From Hysterium pulicare CBS 123377 (Eukaryota > Ascomycota > Dothideomycetes > Hysteriales > Hysteriaceae): DNA of 42,550 nucleotides. The translations under genes were made by a program, and so were the position numbers. Location of the stretch: NCBI GenBank assembly GCA_000467715.1, contig AJFK01001063.1, positions 1-42,550 of the forward strand, written 5' to 3'. The notes below the pieces were generated by a model. That model did no database searches, was not told the origin of the DNA, and saw nothing but the letters and a program-made list of their open reading frames with translations. This document shows positions 1 through 9,863 of this stretch, in pieces; position 1 is the stretch's first letter, and every line of letters begins with the position of its first letter.

Positions 1-1035
1 TAATAGAAGGCTATAAATACTAACTTAAATTACTTATATTAGCTAAAATAGCTCTAAAAACAATTATTTTTAGCTATTTAGTAGGTATTTTAGTAGTATT
101 TTGCAAGATAAGGTTAAGTTATATTAGCTTAGTAGGCCCGTGCTTTGCCAAGACTTGATTACACAATCAAGCTAATATGCTCGTCTACTATCTCAAAGCC
201 TTCCTCAACACGCTAACTACCCAGACAAAGACAACTATCGATACCGCGGCCGAGTTGAAAACCGTACTACAAAATCCCCTAACAACCAGCCTACTCACGG
301 GAACCTCAAATCCCGAGACCGGAGCCTCCTCGCCCCAACCACCCCCAAGCTCCAAAAGCAGTGCTGACGGCGGGAAAGCTAATGCGCGTCAAAGCAGAAT
401 GTGCAACCTAATGCGGATGACAGCTGCGGCGTTTACCCTCTCTATCTCTCTCTTGCACATGCTTGTTTCTAGCGTCAATTCCCGCTCGTATTGAAGCTTA
501 GCTGCAGTGGGCTGTCTAGTTCTTCCCTGCAGCAAATAGTGCGGCTGGTTCTTTAGTGTGTTGAGCGATTTTTCCCTTCGAAGCGGGCCCGCGGCAGAGT
601 CTTCTGTGGAAGGTGGGCGTTGAGGGAGCTACGCAAGCCACGAGAGAGAAGTACGAGGAGTCATGACGTTTTTGTGATGGATGGTGTTATCGCGATTGAG
701 GATATCGATAAGGTTGCTGAAAGAGATTCAATTTTTCAATTTGAAGGATATTATTACTATTATTACGCCCGATCTCAGTCGGGAACGATGGGATGTAGCT
801 ATAGCTATGTACAGTACAATAGGGTTTATCGCCGCGCAGCATATGCCAAAGATTATTAATCTAGAATCCAAACTAGATCCTTATATCATACCTCTCACTC
901 TTCTCTCGCGTCTCGATGATGATGCGACTCCAAACTTGATGCTGCCAACATTCGCCATTTCGCTGCTCATATGCAAACGTTCAATCGTTAAGGAGTGACA
1001 TCGTGAAAACACATAAAAACAAAGCTGGAGATACT
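1..1035. other. AT-rich 5' region, no supported gene
   Basis: The first 180 bases are very AT-rich with many TAG/TTA/TATA words, as in old mutated transposon DNA of ascomycetes. They contain a perfect 10-bp inverted repeat (121-130 against 169-178) and a small hairpin (154-171). From about 180 on, base composition becomes ordinary. An open frame of 105 codons (177-494) begins inside the right arm of the inverted repeat; its product is not recognised and is low in complexity after residue 50, so I do not call it a gene. No other frame is convincing. Confidence 0.5.
121..178. repeat. 10-bp inverted repeat with nested hairpin
   Basis: ATATTAGCTT at 121-130 is the exact reverse complement of AAGCTAATAT at 169-178. 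Inside, CTTGATT (154-160) and AATCAAG (165-171) form a 7-bp stem with a 4-base loop. The region around is AT-rich. It could be the end of a degraded transposon or MITE, but no target-site duplication or transposase is seen. Confidence 0.45.
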
Positions 1036-2353
1036 CTACAACATGACAACAGCGCCCATCAGACCGGCGGCAATAGCTCCAAGGCCATAGACTGGGCTTG
1101 CTGCGGCGCCGGTGAACTGGGACGGAGCTGCCGTCGTGGAGAGGGTGGCATTGCCAGAAGCAGGGGCAACGGCAACCGTAGACAAAGTTGCTTGAGGCTG
1201 ACCGTCGGTGATTTGAGTGACTGGAACACCGGTTGGGGCCTGCGGTTGGCCGTCGGTGATTTGGGTCACTGGAGCGCCAGTAGGTGCTTGAGGTTGACCG
1301 TCCGTGATCTGCGTGACGGGAGCGCCAGTAGGTGCTTGAGGTTGGCCGTCAGTGATCTGCGTGACGGGAGCGCCAGTAGGTGCTTGAGGTTGGCCATCGG
1401 TGATCTGGCTCACTGGCACACCCGTAGGTGCTTGCGGCTGGCCATCGGTAAGCTGGCTCACTGGAGCGCCTGTTGGAGCTTGAGGTTGGCCGTCGGTGAT
1501 CTGGCTCACTGGAGCACCAGTCGGAGCCTGGGGCTGTCCATCAGTGATTTGCGTGACAGGAACACCAGTTGGGCCCTGAGGTTGTCCATCAGTGATTTGC
1601 GTGACGGGGAGGCCAGTAGGAGCATTAGGCTGTCCATCAGTCTTCTCAGTGACAGGAGGTAGAATGGTGCTTGCTCCTGGTTGACCATCAGTCTTCTCAG
1701 TAACAGGGAGGATGGTGCTCGCTCCCGGTTGGCCATCAGTCAATTGCGTTGCTGCAACAGATGATACTGCACCACCAGCTGGCATAGCCTCAATATATAT
1801 GGGCGTGCATTGGCCGCCCTGGGATGCATCGTATAGATTGAAGAACCCTCCTGAATCGCACTGGTACCATACAGCAGAGCCACCGAGAGCAAGACTGTAG
1901 TTGGAGCAAACGGAGAAACCAGTAGTGTAAATGGCACCGGTCTGGGGTGGGTTATCGAATTGGAATCTGAACGAAACGATTAGCAGACTGAACTGAGGTA
2001 GTGAAATGAACCGTCTCTTACTGGTCGTTGGCGGCAATATATCCCGTACGTCCAGCCTGGTCGGTGAGTTTACCACCGCTGAGGGTCAGAGTAAGAACGC
2101 TCGAAGCTTCACGCTATGATTGGGTTAGTATGTATATATGCAATAGCCTTCTGAGGAAGAAACATACCTTTCCAACGCTACGCTTCGACGACGAGGTCAC
2201 ATTAACGACAGTGATCTCGAACTTGCCCGAGTATGTATCACTGCAGCCTGCCGGCGCAGTGGACGAGGGGGCGATGGCCGAAGTTACACCCTGTGGACGT
2301 GGTGATGCCAGAGCAGTGGCCGCTAGGGCGAGAAGAGCGAATGTGGATCTCAT
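1036..2353 (-). CDS. PIR-repeat, GPI-anchored cell wall protein
   Basis: Predicted secreted wall protein of 402 residues. Exons read 2168-2353, 2022-2113 and 1036-1966; the two introns (54 and 55 bp) have GT-AG ends and CTAAC/CTAAT branch points, and frame is kept. Residues 1-17 are a signal peptide. Residues 37-146 match the conserved Cys domain of yeast PIR proteins, with four cysteines (37, 113, 129, 146) and the FQFD, GAIY and NLYD blocks. Residues about 167-353 are twelve copies of a 16-residue unit around ITDGQPQAPT, close to the yeast PIR repeat in which a Gln is esterified to beta-1,3-glucan. The end is hydrophobic (about 20 residues), fitting a GPI signal. In yeast PIR proteins the repeats come before the Cys domain and there is no GPI signal, so both order and tail differ. 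The family assignment is strong; ester linkage here is inferred. Confidence 0.88.
1188..1745 (-). repeat. Tandem 48-bp coding repeat, 12 copies
   Basis: Twelve head-to-tail units of about 48 bp encode the PIR-like 16-residue repeat. The middle units are nearly identical in DNA; those nearest the Cys domain (about 1600-1745) are the most diverged, one with an extra proline codon. Such arrays change copy number by slippage or recombination, so length may vary between strains. Confidence 0.9.
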
Positions 2354-5300
2354 AGTCGATATTCCGTATATTGATATTGGTGACGAGGAAGAGGAACGAC
2401 AGATATAGACTGATGAACGAGGTATCAGTCTTCTTTAAACAAGTTCCAACAATTAAGTTGCACCTTGCTTATATTGATGTATCAGAGAGGTAAACTGGGC
2501 AGCAAGAGCAATGGAAAAACGACATGGAAGGGAAGAGGGGTACATATGTACTCGAGTACGGAGTCCTCCCGTTAATGTTGATAGCCTGCAGTTAGTGGAA
2601 GAAAACGGAAGGAGGTTGAGCTCAAGCCACCGCTGATCGGAGTGGAAACGATGGATCGCCTGTACGCGTCAATATCCATCAGCAAACTAGCTCACGAAGG
2701 CGTTCAGATTCTGCGATCGATGATGTGAAGGAGCGGTTAATGGTGAAAACTGCAGGCGTCTTATTGGCCGAAAATGGTGTTGGTTGACTTCTAGCGCACC
2801 CCTCTCCCTCTCCCCACCACCTTTCTTTGCCAGCCACTAACCGTGTCCAGACGGCTATTGCTTTCTCCCCTCATTTTTGCTGTCTTTGGCCGTTTGCCTC
2901 GCCGCTTACCTCGTCTTCTGGTGCATATTGGTTGCCGGAGCAGTCAGCCATCGTACAATCCATGACCATCGCATAATTGATTTTGCGTATGCGGGCAAGT
3001 GGATCATCGTGATTGAGTCGAAAGCATCCATCCAGCCTCCCCGAAGCAGAATGTGATGGATCCTGAGGAGAATCCTTCGACATGGTCTACCGCGGGAGAG
3101 ACAGTAGTGGAACCCGTTTGTCAATGCTTGAGACCAAACAGCATGCCAGGGTGGTTCGGGGGGTGGTAGTCGATCAGTGGGTTTAGGAAGTCGACGAGGC
3201 CTGACTTAGACCCGCCATCTTTCTTCTATTTTTGTTCTGTGACAATGGGTTGTGACGAATGTTCTTCGATAGGTGTGGGGATGGAGGCTGGTTGGCGGGT
3301 CAATGACATGTGCAACGTCGATGTCTCTATCTGCATGTCGTATGTGGTGTGGTGTGGAGGTTCTGCCCATCGTGCATCAACCGCCCTAGCCGATAAGATC
3401 CGCGCGAGGGGAAGGTTGTGGCGCTGTGGCTCAGTGGCAGGTTTTCCCCCCAGCCTCACACCAAAAACATACAGGTCACGCACATCCTTCATCTCGCTTT
3501 TCAAGCTCCAATCCATGAGTGAATATTGATTATCCAGCAAACCCATGATGATATCTGACTTCCCCTCAGCGCTGACCTTCACCGGACTTGAGAAACGAAT
3601 TGTGCTATGACGTCGGACACGATCGACGGCGTTTCAGATCCTGGGAGCGGATAGGGACGAGCACATTTGTATTCGAGCGGTTTTGAAGAATGTGGGTTGT
3701 ACCCACCACCTAGTCCGAAGAGGCTGGCGAACCACTGTTCGTTTCTGGTTGTTTGAATTCGGCCCACTTGCATCATTGGCTCTATAATTCTCTTTTCTTA
3801 TGCTGGGCGTCCCGAGGCTTTGGATATTCATCCCTCAGGCCTGTTAGAAAAGATTGCGATCTCTGTTTTGGCAGGTTTGAAAAGGTAGATCAGGGTCCTT
3901 GCTAGCGACAACAGAATGCCTATCGTCATGTCTGTGAGATTTGAAGGACAGTATGTTTCATGCCGTGTTCATCAGCTCGTGAAGGTCGCAATGTTCGCCG
4001 GTCTGACTTGGCTGCTGCCTCCTTCCATAAGCGCACATCGAAACCGGTGAGACGTAGCCTCGTTGTCCCACAAGAAACGCCGTGTTGTCAACTCCGGTCC
4101 CTTTACCAAAGTAAGCGACAATTTGACTGGAGGCAAAACTGATTGCGATGTGCGAATAACATATTACTGTTGCAGCGTCGACGGCAACTGCCATCCCTCC
4201 GACCTGGAAGCGTGAAGAGGTCTTGCGCTCGAATCAACATATCCGCCATATTCATCAATCGGTATGGGAAGCTGAGACAATTGTCTTACCGAGACAACTG
4301 TTTTGTTTTGCTCTCCGAGAAGGTCCGATCTGTCCAAGAACCTCACCAGGTTTCTTTTTGACCGCAACAGTCGGCATCCTTGAACCTCGAAACAAGTCAT
4401 GTGGTTGCCCATCGCCACGAAGAAAACCGGATCAAAGAAAAAACTTCCATATCTTGTTCCGAGCACAAGGATGGTGGCCGGATGTCTTCCATTCCGAAAC
4501 TCGAAATTCTTGATCAATCGTAAAATCGATTTCAGGTTCCATGCCCTTCCCCGAAACTTTTGCTGGCTTGAATGAAGGCCAAGAAAAGTGATTACCGACT
4601 TGATTCAGCAGAAACCGCTGTCGCAGACACATTGTTCGAAAATGTGAGCCACGTTAAATTAGCAGTGTCGTTTTGATCGAGAGTGGCATGCCAAAACCAC
4701 CGCATTAGGGCTGTATGTCTTCTAGGACAACAGTCATTCCAATAACAAGATGTCAAACCGAAGACGGCCAGTGATGCGTTTTAATGCCGGCTACAGCTAA
4801 GGTTGTGATCGATGTCAACGCAGTTCGAGTCATGGTCTTTGATAGCAATATGCCACTTAGTGTCGTCGGCGAGGACATTATTCCAAGAACCCTCAGAAGC
4901 GAGGTCTCAAAGTAATAACACAAAATTTGGGCGAAACAAGAGTTTTCCAGGAATGATATTCTACTAATCGATGTCTTCATCCAATCTAGAATATATATGA
5001 AGAGTTCTCGGCAGTGAAAAGATTACGCTAGATGAGGCTCCCTAAAGATGGACAGCGGCACGGGCTAATGTTGAAGCACATTTGGGTTCATGTTCTCACT
5101 GCTCCACTGGGGTATCAAAAGGGAAAATGAGTTCAGAAAGAAGGCGGCAGCTGTTCGTGTTGAAGAATCAGGTCTACTGGAGCGTAACCGCTCGGCCCTG
5201 CAATCACCTGCATTAGTAGATTGTGCCGACTGTGATTGCTTGGGAGACAATGTTAGTATTTTACTCCGCAATTTACCTGTTCACTGAGCCTCTTCGCAGG

Positions 5301-5540
5301 ATCTCCTTGCAAGGAGATTGAGAACTTGTGCAAGTATGAAGGCAAAACGAAAAAGCCACCAGGGGTGAGTCGTTAGCGATTCAATAACCATGAGACAGAG
5401 GAGCAAGACTCCAGACAGTTATCAAAAGTTCGAGAAATGGAGTTTGCTATCTATCTTGACATTGATATCCGGAGGAGTATTCACAATAGTACAGCCCTGA
5501 GAGGGACAAAGGGGAAAAAGTCGATGCTGAGATGATCGAT
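2354..5540. other. 3.2-kb intergenic stretch, no supported gene
   Basis: Only scattered frames of up to 118 codons occur on both strands, none with a recognised domain or paired splice signals. The first 450 bases are the likely promoter of the wall protein gene and include two overlapping palindromes at 2540-2559. Two adjoining minus-strand frames near 4164-4632 could be a decayed gene, but I could not join them with a credible intron. Confidence 0.4.
2540..2559. repeat. Two overlapping 12-bp palindromes
   Basis: GTACATATGTAC (2540-2551) and GTACTCGAGTAC (2548-2559) are both perfect palindromes and share the four bases GTAC. They lie about 190 bp upstream of the wall protein start codon, so they could be dimer-binding sites, though nothing else supports that. 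Confidence 0.5.
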
Positions 5541-6339
5541 TTACAGCACAGATAGATCGCCGAATTTCTCCTGCAGTCATATTAGTCATGCTCCAGCTAT
5601 AGCTTGGCGACTGATGTTGAAGGTCCAAACTTGCCTTGTATCCAGGTACGGCCCAGCGACCCTTTGAAACGAGTTCCTCAGTGCGCTTGTCAATGTCTGG
5701 TCGGGCAGCTGCGACTTCATCCTATATTGAAATTGAGATTAGCATCTTTTAAATAAGAAATTGAAGAAACCTGAACCACAAAGAATCCATATACTCACAA
5801 CAGTCAAATCCTCAAACGGTCTAGCCTCCTCAATATTTTTCAACGTCTTCTCCAAATCCCTCAACTCCTTATCCACGACCGACTTTGTCTCCTCGGCACT
5901 CTTCACAGCCTGTGCCTCAAAAGCCTCAATGGCCTTGATCTGCCTTCCAACATCGTAAGTCGCGGGCTTGAAGCCATTGAAGCTCTTCTCTATTTCATCG
6001 ACGATGGCAGTATTCTTGAGGATGCCGCGGTAGTGGGAGAAGTCGACGCTTTGAGGTTGGTCGGAGAGTACTTGTACTTTGCGGCGCGCATCATCGTTGC
6101 GCTTTTTGAAGGCTGCGAGGGCCGAGGCCGTGTTGCCTTTTAGACCTAACTGCGTACCGATTTTGGTCCAGTCAAGCTTCAATGCCGCGCTGCGCTGTAA
6201 TGACCGAGAGAATTAGCGATGTGGAAAGTTTGGGGAAGGGGTACAGTTCGGCGCTCAGGGAAGGGCCTTGTGTAACAATTGCATGGATCGAAGCTTGAAT
6301 GAAGGAAAATCAAGATTTTTAACATACTCCGACGGCCAT
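5541..6339 (-). CDS. ATP7: Mitochondrial F1Fo ATP synthase subunit d
   Basis: Peripheral-stalk subunit d of the mitochondrial ATP synthase, linking F1 to Fo on the matrix side of the inner membrane. Four exons: 6328-6339, 5799-6194, 5635-5721 and 5541-5570, giving 174 residues, the usual fungal length. Recognised blocks are ALKLDWTKI near the N-terminus, [10 protein letters not shown], the [12 protein letters not shown] segment, [13 protein letters not shown], and the end EKFGDLSV. The first exon holds only four codons. Introns 1 and 2 (133 and 77 bp) are GT-AG. Intron 3 (5571-5634) begins with GC in the context AAG|GCAAGT and ends in CAG; without it the conserved last nine residues cannot be joined in frame. 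It shares strand with NAC-alpha and eL14 upstream. No frame defects. Confidence 0.95.
5571..5634 (-). other. GC-AG intron in the subunit d gene
   Basis: The donor reads AAG|GCAAGT, the branch region GACTAAT, and the acceptor GACTGCAG, with a length of 64 bp. The surrounding donor bases match the consensus fully, as is typical for the minor GC-AG class handled by the major spliceosome. Removing it joins a codon block ending PGYK to EKFGDLSV, as in the family. Confidence 0.85.
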
Positions 6340-6811
6340 TTTGATGGATTGGGACGGTTGTGAGGGTGATGTGTACTTTTGAAGATTGGACGTTCTCCGA
6401 GTTCGAGTTCGGCGTGCAAAGCTCGGCACATGGCTTATATAAGCATCCATGTTGCCGCACCCTTTCAATCATCTTTTCGGGACGTTATAAAGGCATTGAG
6501 TAATTGGGAATATGTTCATATGTATAATAATGTGCTTTTAAGGGGTTTCGAGTTATCAAATGCGCTGTTTCCGGATTCAATGCAGCTTTTAAATCAACCT
6601 GGATATGAGTAAGTAGTATGGGACATATGGGACATAGCTAAAGAGCGCCTCGAACGGCATGATGGGAAAGAGTTGGGTAAATGCAAAACTAATGCACTTT
6701 TGATATTATCTTATACATTGCAGCTCTGTCCATCTGACCCATCACGAGCCCCAGACGAGGACCAAACTTCGAGACCTTCAATCAGCTACAAAAGGTACTA
6801 TTGGTAGAAGC
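6340..6811. other. Spacer between subunit d and NAC-alpha genes
   Basis: This 470-bp stretch should hold the promoter of the subunit d gene (right next to 6339) and the 3' end of the NAC-alpha transcript. No coding frame or RNA gene is supported. Confidence 0.5.
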
Positions 6812-7577
6812 CTATATGCTCAAAGCCATGATGGAGTTGACGATATCGTTATCATTCTCCTTTAGAGCCTTCACTGCCTTCTTCCTTGACACGCTAGCCT
6901 GTTGCATGACCAGCTCAATATCCTTGGCCTCTAGACCACTGTCATCAACCTCTTCGCCATCATCCTCGTCCTCCTCCTTCTTGTCTTCAACAGCCTTGCC
7001 CTTATCATGATGATCGTGATCATGGCCAGCGTGGTCGTGCCCTGCAGCAGCTTCGGCATTGGCAAGTTGTTGGGCTGCAGATGCCTGGGCTTGGGAGTTC
7101 AAGTCCTCGATCTTGGCTTCACCGAAAATGCTGCGGGTGGTCAGTCAGAGTTAAGCAAAGATGTAGGCGGACGAGAGACATACATCCAGGTGTTGCTTGA
7201 TGGGGATTTGTAGACGTCTGGTTGGTTGATAACGAAGAGGATCTGCTCAAAACGTTAGCATCCAGAGTACAGAGGTCTGATGGTAGGCATGGCGATTTCC
7301 CATGCATGAAATGCGTTCTGCAGTAGATACTTACATTCTTTGGTCGCCTAAGAGTGACACGTGTGATGCCCTCAACATGCTTCAATCCAAGCTTCGCAAT
7401 TGCTTTCCTGGCCTTCTTCTCATTGCGAGAGTGCACGGCGACGGAAGCTCCTGCGGGAATGCCAGCCTCACCACCTGCGGCGTCGACTTCGGAATCGGAG
7501 CTGTCCTCTGCATCCTCAACCTCGGCGCCCTTCTTTTCGGGCTCGTCGGGGAGTTCCTCAATGCGTGGATTCGACAT
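6812..7577 (-). CDS. EGD2: Nascent polypeptide-associated complex subunit alpha
   Basis: Alpha subunit of NAC, which pairs with the beta subunit (EGD1/BTT1) at the ribosome exit tunnel and shields nascent chains. Exons 7335-7577, 7184-7242 and 6812-7130 give 206 residues; introns are 92 and 53 bp, GT-AG. An acidic N-terminus is followed by the NAC domain at about 45-112 ([28 protein letters not shown], then [12 protein letters not shown] and [11 protein letters not shown] across the splices). A linker with [16 protein letters not shown] and an acidic run leads to a UBA domain at about 168-206. The frame is open upstream of the chosen ATG for another 32 codons, but the family starts at the MSNPRIEE methionine, so I use that one. 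The His/Asp-rich linker is somewhat longer in His than I expect. Confidence 0.95.
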
Positions 7578-7986
7578 GTTGGTAATTTGTGGAGTGGAGT
7601 AAGAGGTTGAAGTGGGCGGCGGATTGAGTTGATGTTCGTCGTGCACGGCTTCTGGAGAAACGTTTGTGGGCAATTTAGCGAAAGCTATGAGAGCTCCAAT
7701 ATTCCGTCATGAAATTTATCGCGACATCTCCAAGCGATCAAAAGGTCACTGCATGGATTACATTATGAATTTGTCGATTGAATTGATTGTTTAACTACAT
7801 TCATTGGCAAAGTGAAGCCATCTCTACCCTTGGACCCAGATTGCACCGTGTCGAAAATAAGTAGTTTTCTCTAAATCAAAGACCGGAATTTGTATTGGAT
7901 GCCTTTGATAGAAGTTCGAAATGCTCATGAATGCTAATGACCTGTCTCGCGGCTAGCACACTGCTCTCTTCCCACACCCGACTCAG
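7578..7986. other. Spacer between NAC-alpha and eL14 genes
   Basis: Holds the likely NAC-alpha promoter and the 3' region of the ribosomal protein gene. The in-frame extension upstream of the NAC start codon (to 7673) is not conserved-looking. Nothing else seen. Confidence 0.5.
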
Positions 7987-8630
7987 CTATGCCTTTGAGC
8001 GAACCTTGGCAAGGCTCTTTTGGACTTGGAAACGTGCCTGTAATGTAATAGTTAGTAAACTGTCGTTAAGAGTACTTCGACGTTTTCGTGTGTAATCCAT
8101 TCTTTATCCCAACTCCCATCCATCCACATGACCGAGACAGTATAGTAAATGCTGTTAACCCACCTGCTTCCTCAACTTCATGACCTTGAACCTCTCGAAG
8201 TCATTGAGTTGTTTCCTCTTCGCGAATTGGCTCCTGCTCTTTGCCCAGCTGCTGTTCTCGAATTTGTTGTCAATTTCCTCCTTCTCCCACAACTTCTTCA
8301 AAGCTCCATTGCCGGCAGCCCGTGGTAGGTTGGGAATAACGATCGGTGTAAGGGAGAGTGAGGAGAGTGGCGCAGAGTGACGAGGGACGACTTTGTCCTT
8401 GGATGAAGCGGGACCATCCACGAGCACCTATGCCAGTATAAGCTATTTTGAAAATAACAAGTGGAGTCTTCTGTCAAAGGACGTGTCTCAGAGGCAGAAC
8501 GTACACGTTTGTGGTCGATAATCTCCGCGATAGCAGCTAGCCGACCTTCATAGGTACCTGTGCTGAAGAGAACGACACGGCCGACTTCGACCAGTCTCCA
8601 CTGGCTTGTTGTGATCTCGGCGTCACCCAT
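7987..8630 (-). CDS. RPL14: 60S ribosomal protein eL14
   Basis: Large-subunit ribosomal protein eL14, 146 residues, the normal fungal length. Exons 8505-8630, 8164-8427 and 7987-8037; introns of 77 and 126 bp with GT-AG ends. The N-terminal SH3-like part reads [11 protein letters not shown] then [14 protein letters not shown], continued across intron 1 by VLVDGP. The C-terminal part is basic and helical, including [21 protein letters not shown] and a last exon of 16 codons beginning ARFQVQKS. The start methionine is followed by GDAEI, as expected. Intron-rich ribosomal protein genes are usual in filamentous fungi. It lies on the same strand as NAC-alpha and ATP synthase subunit d. Confidence 0.95.
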
Positions 8631-9863
8631 TTCGACTGATGTGGCTGCTTGTAAGTTAGCGACAACTCAAACTGCAAGCCGCCTATGTGTATTGGCACAT
8701 ACTGTCAGAAATAGGAGTTGTTGCTGAATTTCGTGATTGTTCAGATTGTCGTCGTCGTTACCCTTGGAATTGAAGTGTCGCGAAAGTTAGTGGGCAAAAT
8801 CACGGAATGCCAAGCCCGCAAGCGAGGCCGCCTTTTACTAAAGATTTTCTCGCTCAGACTCAACCTCAACTTCGAACTTTACAATGAGTCTCATCTGCAC
8901 CCAACCTCGTAGGAACAAGGGCATCAACACGCTATCTTATTCCGGACTGGGCTTATAAGATCTGGAACTTACCATCCTTCATTTGCAGCGTGTTATTCTC
9001 ACTCATGGTATTTCGCCCAAAAGGAAACAGTTGTCTGCTGATGAATTACTCCAACATATCAGTATCTCCAAGATGAATACCATGGTACGTCGGCCAGTCA
9101 TCTTTCATACATTGTTTCTACTATGATGCGGTAATTTGCGATTGAACTCAATGACCGGAAACCCCCGCCAGGGTTTCTTAACGGCATTGAAGCTATGATA
9201 TTCAATTTCTTACATATTCTGATTCTTGAAGAGGTCTTTTAGTCTTTTAGTTACTGAGCTAAGACAGCGGGACATCAGCTAATAGTTCCCAGATAACTTG
9301 CAAAGAGTCCTGATTCTACTGTTACTTCACCTGCACACGCTCCACAGCCTTTTGCATGTGCTCAAATCATCCGACTTTGGACAGGCAGATGTTGCTGTAG
9401 GGTAAAGCTAATTCCATTCTTTCAATTCCGTTATCGTCCACCATTTAACACAATTCCAATGATTAAAACCTTATCACGCCTAGATAGTAAATGACTCTTC
9501 GGAGACTGATTTACACTTTACACCAAGATCACTGAGGAGTTTCGATTCTAGTTTTATTGTGCTGTCATTTCTCACTCGTGCCGGATTTGCTAACAGTCTC
9601 TCATAGTTTACATGACGAACCTTTTACATGGATTGTTTCATAGCGATTTCCGTGCCATAGAATGCAATCGAAGCATCTACTTACGTTGCAAACGGCGGCG
9701 ATGTCGTACTAATTCGTAATATGATGATGAGGATGCTATCCGTCGTGCACTATCACGTTGTCATTTCCGGCGAAATGTATAGCACTTCCATCTAATGATA
9801 GCCTCGACTTGACTACATATCGAATTGCAATTGTCTAAAATGGGATGTGACATACCAATTCAG
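8631..9863. other. 1.2-kb intergenic stretch
   Basis: Contains the likely eL14 promoter at its left end and the 3' region of the F-box-like gene at its right end. The only frame above 60 codons (8718-8912, plus) has no recognisable features. No tRNA T-loop or other RNA gene signature was found by eye. Confidence 0.45.

Noticed and set aside
177-494. 105-codon frame at the window start
   Set aside because: Not recognised, low complexity after residue 50, and starts inside an inverted repeat in transposon-like DNA.
1003-1662. Plus-strand 219-codon frame with repeated Leu/Arg units
   Set aside because: It is the antisense reading of the 48-bp repeats of the wall protein gene; the repeat keeps the opposite frame open.
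3226-3582. 118-codon minus-strand frame
   Set aside because: No domain and no regulatory context; similar lengths arise by chance here.
4164-4632. Adjacent minus-strand frames as a two-exon gene
   Set aside because: No pair of splice signals joins them in frame and no domain is visible.
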